From assembly GCA_046075665.1 (NCBI GenBank), contig JBJTQN010000326.1, positions 1-18,826 on the forward strand: DNA of 18,826 nucleotides. Direction: 5' to 3'. A program made the translations under genes and the position numbers. Below, piece after piece: positions 13,961 to 18,826 of the stretch; within the stretch, counting starts at the first letter, position 1, and every line of letters begins with the position of its first letter. Under the pieces are notes generated by a model that was not told the origin of the DNA, made no database searches, and saw only the letters and a program-made list of their open reading frames with translations. The stretch comes from CAIRTT01 sp046075665 (GTDB lineage Bacteria > Armatimonadota > Armatimonadia > Armatimonadales > Armatimonadaceae).

Positions 13961-15153
13961 TGGCAATGGGAGCCCGCAAGCGGATTGCATTTCTAGGAAC
14001 GGTCATCTTTGAGCACTCGCACTCGCAACATTTTCTTGATCGCCTTCACCTTGGTTACAACTGGAATGGTGCTTGGCAGGATCCCAGGGTCGATATCGCA
14101 TCCGTGTATATTGCTCAATTCCCAAGCAATGACATCGGACGCCAGCGACTCGCAAAGTACGGCTATCGAAATTCTGCATCCATTGCTGATGCGCTGACAC
14201 TGGGCACAGGGAAGCTTGCCGTGGATGGCGTCGTGATCATCGCAGAGCATGGCGATTACCCAAACAACGCGATGGGACAAAAGCTCTATCCACGCTATGA
14301 CTGGTTCAAGCAAGTCATCGATGTCTTTGAAAAGTCAGGACGAAGCGTCCCGGTGTTCAATGACAAGCACTTATCCACCAACTGGTCAGAGTGCGCCGAA
14401 ATGGTTGCGGATAGCCACAGGTTGAAGTTCAAGTTTTTAGCCGGGTCATCACTGCCGGTGACACGCCGGATGCCAGCGATTGACATGCCCCACGGCGTTC
14501 CGCTCAGCGAGAGCGTCTGCGTTGGGTATGGCGGTGTGGACAGCTATGACTTTCATGCGCTTGAGACCGCGCAATGTATGTCCGAGCGTCGACGAGGCGG
14601 CGAGACGGGCATCCGAAGCTGCATCGCTTTGAAAGGGAAAGCGCTATGGGATTACCTTTCCCGGACGGACCGTGCGGATACGCGTAAGCTGATGGTCGCG
14701 GCGCTCACGCGCAGCCATAACCTCCCTGTGGATGGCGGCTATATGACTGGCAAAGTGACCTACGAATGGGCTCGAACGGCGATGCCCGAGAGCACAGGTT
14801 ACTTTTACGAGCACAATGATGATTTCCGTACATCGATGTTTTTGATGCCCATCTCCGATTTCAACTACGCAGGCATGCGGAGCGATACGCGGGAGGTTGT
14901 CTCAACGCAAATGTATTTGCCGATGCCAACGCGCGGGTCGATGACGGCGGACTTTTTCAATCCACTAACACGGCATATCGAAGATGTTGTTATGGAGAAG
15001 CCTCTCCCCTATCCGCCAGAGCGGACATTGTTGACATCTGGGATGACGCTTGCCGCGGTCGAATCACTTTACAAAGCCGGCGCCGTCGTCGAAACGCCTC
15101 AAATGAACGTTAGCTACAAGGTCGCTAAAGCATCCACTTACTGGAAGGACTGA
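13960..15153 (+). CDS. Conserved protein of unknown function
   Basis: 397 residues. I do not recognise a named family, though similar proteins seem to occur in Planctomycetota-like bacteria. It opens with a Rossmann-like strand (RIAFLGTVIFEHSHSQHFLDR). Conserved-looking segments are AVDGVVIIAEHGDYP, LYPRYDWF, VPVFNDKHLS, FLAGSSLPVTRRMP and VDSYDFHALETAQCMSERRRGG. The several His, Asp and Glu residues in these segments could bind metal or a substrate. No signal peptide or membrane helix is visible. AAGGAGG nine bases before the ATG supports the start. The MFS transporter gene follows after 8 bp, so the two are almost certainly co-transcribed and may share a substrate. A Gfo/Idh/MocA-type relation was considered but is not shown. 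Confidence 0.7.
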   Translation: MAMGARKRIAFLGTVIFEHSHSQHFLDRLHLGYNWNGAWQDPRVDIASVYIAQFPSNDIGRQRLAKYGYRNSASIADALTLGTGKLAVDGVVIIAEHGDYPNNAMGQKLYPRYDWFKQVIDVFEKSGRSVPVFNDKHLSTNWSECAEMVADSHRLKFKFLAGSSLPVTRRMPAIDMPHGVPLSESVCVGYGGVDSYDFHALETAQCMSERRRGGETGIRSCIALKGKALWDYLSRTDRADTRKLMVAALTRSHNLPVDGGYMTGKVTYEWARTAMPESTGYFYEHNDDFRTSMFLMPISDFNYAGMRSDTREVVSTQMYLPMPTRGSMTADFFNPLTRHIEDVVMEKPLPYPPERTLLTSGMTLAAVESLYKAGAVVETPQMNVSYKVAKASTYWKD

Positions 15154-15161
15154 CAGAGACC

Positions 15162-16436
15162 ATGATGACGACTCCAGATGACAAGCGTCCGCCACGCGAT
15201 GGAAAACGCGACTATTACCCATGGATGGCGGTGCTCCTTCTGTGGTGCATTTGCTTTTTCAACTATGCCGACCGGCTCGCGATTTTTAGCGTCTTCCCAG
15301 TGCTTGAGACTGAGTTTCACTTCACCAAGACACAGCTTGGTGCCATTGGAGCAGCGTTCACGTGGGTTTATGCCGCCGCGAGTCCACTTGCCGGGGCAAT
15401 CGGAGACCGGTTCCCCCGAAAGGCCGTTATCCTTGGCGGCTTGGTGGTCTGGTCGGCCATCACCGGCTTGACGGGAATCTGCGGTTCGTACTGGCACTTC
15501 ATCGCGGTTCGGGGAGCCGAGGGCCTCGGGGAAGCGTTTTATTTTCCGGCATCGATGGCCTATATTGCCGACTACCACGGGCCGAAAACCCGCAGCCGTG
15601 CGACTAGTATTCACCAGACAAGTCTCTACATAGGGACCATTTTCGGCGGTGTCCTTGCCGGCTGGATGGCAATGCACTATGGATGGCGTGCGCCCTTTGT
15701 CATTCTTGGGATAGCGGGAGTCGTGCTCGCGGCCGTGCTGCAGCTGGTAATGCGGGCTGCTCCGAAGCGTACATCGCAATCGCCACAGGAACGCCCACTG
15801 GTCGCGTATCGAAATTTCTTAGTTGGGCTCCGAGGAAACCGTACCGCTATTCTAATCATCACAGCCTTCTTTGGAGCGAATATGGTTAATGCGGTCTTTC
15901 TAACTTGGATGCCGACATTCCTCAAAGAAAAGTTCAAGCTTGACCTGACGCTTGCCGGTCTTGGCGCAACGGTCTTCATCCAGCTGGCGTGCTTTGTAGG
16001 AGCCATTGTTGGTGGGCAGCTTGCAGACCGCTGGGCTTCGCATCAACCCGATGCACGTATCCGCCTAAAGGCGATTGCCACCCTTATTGGTGCACCTTTT
16101 ATTTGGCTGTGTGGAACATCGATGAACCCATGGCTGCTGATTGTCGCAATGACAGCTTTTGGGTTTTGTAAGGGTCTCTACGATGCAAACCTCACTCCTG
16201 CTTACTACGATGTGATTCCAGCGGGCGAGCGCAGCAGTGCAACCGGCTTAATGAATCTGATTGGTTTTATCGGCGCGGGACTAGGTTCTATTGCGATTGG
16301 GGTTGCTGTGGATGCCGAAGTCCCTATGAGCATCGCAATAGGAGCAACAGGAGGCATTTATCTCCTCATTGCCGGAGTGCTTTGGCTGGCATCCGGATCA
16401 CACGCACGACGGGATATTGACCGCATCGCAATGTAA
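15162..16436 (+). CDS. MFS transporter, anion:cation symporter-like
   Basis: 424 residues with about twelve membrane helices. The first helix region FNYADRLAIFSVFPVLETEF resembles the NYxDR segment of ACS-family (hexuronate, glucarate, phthalate) and related transporters. The MFS loop 2-3 motif appears as GDRFPRKAVILGG. RGAEGLGEAFYFPASMAYIADY matches the helix 4-5 region, and the second half repeats the pattern with GGQLADRWAS. The substrate is probably a small organic acid or sugar. It begins 8 bp after the unknown-function gene and ends 11 bp before the convergent porin gene. Either of two adjacent ATGs (15162, 15165) could be used. Confidence 0.88.
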   Translation: MMTTPDDKRPPRDGKRDYYPWMAVLLLWCICFFNYADRLAIFSVFPVLETEFHFTKTQLGAIGAAFTWVYAAASPLAGAIGDRFPRKAVILGGLVVWSAITGLTGICGSYWHFIAVRGAEGLGEAFYFPASMAYIADYHGPKTRSRATSIHQTSLYIGTIFGGVLAGWMAMHYGWRAPFVILGIAGVVLAAVLQLVMRAAPKRTSQSPQERPLVAYRNFLVGLRGNRTAILIITAFFGANMVNAVFLTWMPTFLKEKFKLDLTLAGLGATVFIQLACFVGAIVGGQLADRWASHQPDARIRLKAIATLIGAPFIWLCGTSMNPWLLIVAMTAFGFCKGLYDANLTPAYYDVIPAGERSSATGLMNLIGFIGAGLGSIAIGVAVDAEVPMSIAIGATGGIYLLIAGVLWLASGSHARRDIDRIAM

Positions 16437-16447
16437 TTTTGAAGCCA

Positions 16448-17866
16448 TCAGAACTTCCGGGTGAGCTGTGCAAATCCAAGGAATGCTGAGCGCCCGGTGT
16501 TACTCGATGCGACGATTTCCCCACCGCGAACATAACCGATATATAGCGAGACGTTGTCCCGGGGGTTAAGGGCGACATCGTACGATGCATCCACCATCGT
16601 GCCAAGGTCACGGTAACCATTGCTCGGCCGGCCGGACAATGCAAATGAGCCTGTCGTTTGAAAGACCGGGCCGCCGCTATACCAGCGATCAGCGACTTTA
16701 TCGAGTGCATACTGATGCGCCTCAAGGCGAATAGTTTCTTTCTTGTTTCGCTTGATGGCCATCAGGTAGACCTCGCTTAAGTTTGCCTCGGTTACGGTCG
16801 GCGTGCGCCAGTTCTGACGTGGAGCAGTTATTTGAGGTGCGAATGTTTCGTGTTTCTGGTCGTTTGGAGTCGCATCACCTGAAAACACTGCCGTTCCACC
16901 GCGAAGCCACCATCCACCAAAGCTTGGATGCTTAATGCCCGCTTCAGCAACTCCCGCATAAGCCTGGTGTGGTCGGCTTCCCCACTCTCCGCCTTGAATG
17001 GCACCCCAAAGAAGCGTGTCTGTGCGCCATTTGCCGTGCATCGAGGATGTCTGCGTGTTGCCACCGATGGTTGTTATATTGATTGCGGCATTGGTCGGGG
17101 TGAGGTCGTTATCGACAGCATTGAGACCCCGTGCATCCGTGTAAAGAGCGGCAAAGATGCGATTGCTGGATGTCTTCATCGCCCGGGAATCAGCGAGATA
17201 GACCTGACGGACTTTGGAAATGGTGTCACCGCCATCGAGGTTAAACTGACCTGTCGTTGGGTAAAAGGCCATCCCCGTGATGTTATGTGTTCCTAGGGTG
17301 CGCGCGACCTTCACGCCATCGAATGAGCGTCCGATCGCGGTGAAAGGATTCGGAGTGAAGAGACGTGCTGCTGCACGCTGTGTCTGAATGTAGGCTAAAT
17401 CTGAATCTCCCGGGAGGAGCTCGATGCCATCCACCGTTTCAAACCGCCCTATGAGGATATCGGGATACCTTCCTGCCTGCGGCATGTGAATGAACGCCGT
17501 TTTGATGAAGAGGCTTCCCTGTTGGCTGCCATTGAACTGCCTATACTGGGCACCAGTACCGAGGGCACCATTCGGTGGGGGCGCGACGGCATTGTGCGGG
17601 AGACCAAGCAGGAGCGGTGCAGCGGCTTCGATGACAGCTTCAAACGGGCGCAACCCTCTGATGCGGTCGGCAGATGGAAGACGTGCACCAAAACGGAGCA
17701 GGTTATGGCTAAATGTATAGCTTGATTGGTATCCGGGCACCGGGGGCTTGAACCATCCCCAAGACTCAGAGCGGATGCGAAGCGATGCAAACACGGAGGG
17801 CTCGGTCTGTTTGCCAGGCATTGGTGCATGGGTTGCAATCATCAGGATTGCCGCCAATGACAGCAT
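16448..17866 (-). CDS. Alginate-export-type outer-membrane porin
   Basis: About 472 residues predicted as an outer-membrane beta-barrel of the alginate_exp (AlgE-like) family. Evidence: a short hydrophobic N-terminus (MLSLAAILMIATHA) that may be a signal peptide, many alternating hydrophobic/polar strands, segments such as ILIGRFETVDGIELLPGDSD, DGVKVARTL, LYTDARG, TDTLLWGAIQGGEWG and GWWLRGGTAVFSGDATPND, and a terminal strand ending in Phe (FAQLTRKF), as usual for barrels inserted by BAM. The start at 17866 is an ATG five bases after GAGGTGA; a GTG three codons upstream would overlap that site. The next gene upstream on the same strand is a close paralogue, so this is a tandem pair. The solute carried is unknown. 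Confidence 0.82.
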   Translation of the reverse strand: MLSLAAILMIATHAPMPGKQTEPSVFASLRIRSESWGWFKPPVPGYQSSYTFSHNLLRFGARLPSADRIRGLRPFEAVIEAAAPLLLGLPHNAVAPPPNGALGTGAQYRQFNGSQQGSLFIKTAFIHMPQAGRYPDILIGRFETVDGIELLPGDSDLAYIQTQRAAARLFTPNPFTAIGRSFDGVKVARTLGTHNITGMAFYPTTGQFNLDGGDTISKVRQVYLADSRAMKTSSNRIFAALYTDARGLNAVDNDLTPTNAAINITTIGGNTQTSSMHGKWRTDTLLWGAIQGGEWGSRPHQAYAGVAEAGIKHPSFGGWWLRGGTAVFSGDATPNDQKHETFAPQITAPRQNWRTPTVTEANLSEVYLMAIKRNKKETIRLEAHQYALDKVADRWYSGGPVFQTTGSFALSGRPSNGYRDLGTMVDASYDVALNPRDNVSLYIGYVRGGEIVASSNTGRSAFLGFAQLTRKF

Positions 17867-17983
17867 GTGAGTCACCTCACGATTTCTGGGCGACGAATAA
17901 TGAAAAAAGCTGAGACATCACAATTGCCCTGCAACAAGGTTGTCAAACCATTCCAAGCGTGTGCGTGAACAGTCGTTGGCTCA

Positions 17984-18826
17984 TTAGAATTTACGAACAA
18001 GCTGTGCAAATCCGAGGAAAGCGGACCGACTACTGTAGGATGTCGCTGCGACCGCTCCACCATGTACATAGCCAGCATAGACATTCAATGTATCGCGTTG
18101 GTTCAATGTTACATCGTAGGAGATATCAACCGCAGATGCGATATCCCGCATACCAGCCGTTGGTTTACCATTCAGTCCGAATGCTCCTCCGGATTGAAAG
18201 ACTGGCCCGCCAAGGTACCATCGGTCAGCAGGTTTATCGACCCGATAAGCATGCGCTTCGAGACGTATCGATTCCCTCTTGTTGCGCTTTACCGCCATCG
18301 CGTAAAAGTCCTGAAGGTTGGACTCAGTCACCACAGGGGTTCTGAAGAGGAGTCTGGGCGCATAGGTTTGAGGAGCCCATGATTGATGTTTGGCATCATT
18401 TGGATTTGCATCTCCAGAGAAGTACCCTGCTCCGCCACGTAGCCACCAGCCTTTGGTTTCTGGACTCTTAAAGCCAATTTCAGCAGCAGCAGCGTAGGCC
18501 TGATGTACTTGTGCTCCCCAATTGCCCGTCTGCGTCCCGCCCCAGAGAAAGGTATCGACCCGTGACTTCCCATACGTTTTAGCGCTGAGGGCGTGGCCAC
18601 CGAGCGTCGTTATCTCAATGGCTCCGCTATTCGGTATTGCGGAGTTGTCAACTGGAGTTATCCCTCTAGCATCCACATAGTGCCCTACGAAATACCGATT
18701 GGATGAAGTAGCAGTGCTTGATGCATCCGCAACGTATAGCTGGCGAACCTTAGAAATGGAATCGCCACCATCCATATTGAATGCTCCGGTGGTCGGATAG
18801 AAACCAGCCAAGGTTTGAGAGTGTTT
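17984..18826 (-). CDS. Second alginate-export-type porin (N-terminus outside the window)
   Basis: Partial gene: the frame is open to the window edge, so the N-terminal part, including any signal peptide, is missing; 280 codons are visible. It matches the neighbouring porin along its length: GFYPTTGAFNMDGGD, KVRQLYVADA, GWWLRGGAGYFSGDANPND and VYAGYVHGGAVAA. Twenty of the last 29 residues are identical, including the terminal Phe. The gap to the next gene's start is about 120 bp, so the pair could be co-transcribed or independent; no terminator is seen between them. The tandem arrangement suggests a gene duplication followed by change in substrate range. Confidence 0.82.
   Translation of the reverse strand, partial: KHSQTLAGFYPTTGAFNMDGGDSISKVRQLYVADASSTATSSNRYFVGHYVDARGITPVDNSAIPNSGAIEITTLGGHALSAKTYGKSRVDTFLWGGTQTGNWGAQVHQAYAAAAEIGFKSPETKGWWLRGGAGYFSGDANPNDAKHQSWAPQTYAPRLLFRTPVVTESNLQDFYAMAVKRNKRESIRLEAHAYRVDKPADRWYLGGPVFQSGGAFGLNGKPTAGMRDIASAVDISYDVTLNQRDTLNVYAGYVHGGAVAATSYSSRSAFLGFAQLVRKF

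Noticed and set aside
15138..15779. 213-codon frame on the - strand
   Set aside because: Antisense to the MFS transporter, low-complexity polar composition typical of a shadow frame.
1..18826. CRISPR arrays, insertion-sequence ends, transposases
   Set aside because: No regularly spaced repeats and no transposase or IS-type terminal repeats were seen; the repeats found are short pairs.

Overview
The window reads as a piece of a diderm (outer-membrane-bearing) bacterial chromosome with roughly even base composition. The best lineage guess is Armatimonadota (Fimbriimonadia-like). This is an inference from three things: a prepilin-type H-X9-DG protein of a style common in that phylum, a GHL15-type putative glycosidase, and several genes whose start codon follows a TANNNT -10 box by 6-7 nt with no Shine-Dalgarno sequence (leaderless transcription). 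No ribosomal marker is present, so the assignment is tentative.

Region 1 (1-3632) is a compact light-harvesting cassette on the + strand: a xanthorhodopsin-like proton-pumping rhodopsin, a CrtY lycopene beta-cyclase and a Blh beta-carotene 15,15'-dioxygenase. Together these convert lycopene to beta-carotene and then to retinal, and supply the retinal to the pump. The earlier carotenoid genes (crtE, crtB, crtI) are not in the window. The cassette is followed by about 660 bp of decayed sequence, then the 3' half of a tRNA-Lys gene with no 5' half, then a strong intrinsic terminator. The word GGATG/CATCC is about three times rarer to the left of this tRNA scar than to its right. Together this suggests the cassette lies on a horizontally acquired segment whose right edge is the tRNA-Lys fragment.

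Region 2 (3633-9950) is a set of small, mostly single-gene housekeeping or accessory units: a GHL15-like putative glycosidase, an RraB-like protein, an LprI-domain protein, a SAM methyltransferase, a DinB-family protein, a DUF899 thioredoxin-like protein, a double-domain AhpD/carboxymuconolactone-decarboxylase-like protein and a type II prepilin-like H-X9-DG protein. Behind the DUF899 gene lies a 60-bp repeat of its own 3' end with a second terminator. The pattern of base changes suggests a remnant of a second DUF899 gene.

Region 3 (9960-13920) is a nucleotide-sugar/glycan locus. On the - strand run a family 2 glycosyltransferase, a DegT/DnrJ sugar aminotransferase and a FdtA/QdtA-type 3,4-ketoisomerase, tightly coupled. 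Divergent on the + strand is a zinc-binding sugar C-methyltransferase of the TylC3/KijD1 type. Together they suggest a 3-amino-3,6-dideoxyhexose, possibly C-methylated, added to a surface glycan. A perfect 7-4-7 palindrome lies between the divergent units.

Region 4 (13960-18826) has a conserved protein of unknown function, an MFS transporter immediately downstream of it, and two tandem alginate-export-type outer-membrane porins on the opposite strand; the second porin runs off the window edge. This looks like an uptake or processing locus for a small carbohydrate or organic acid, with substrate unknown.
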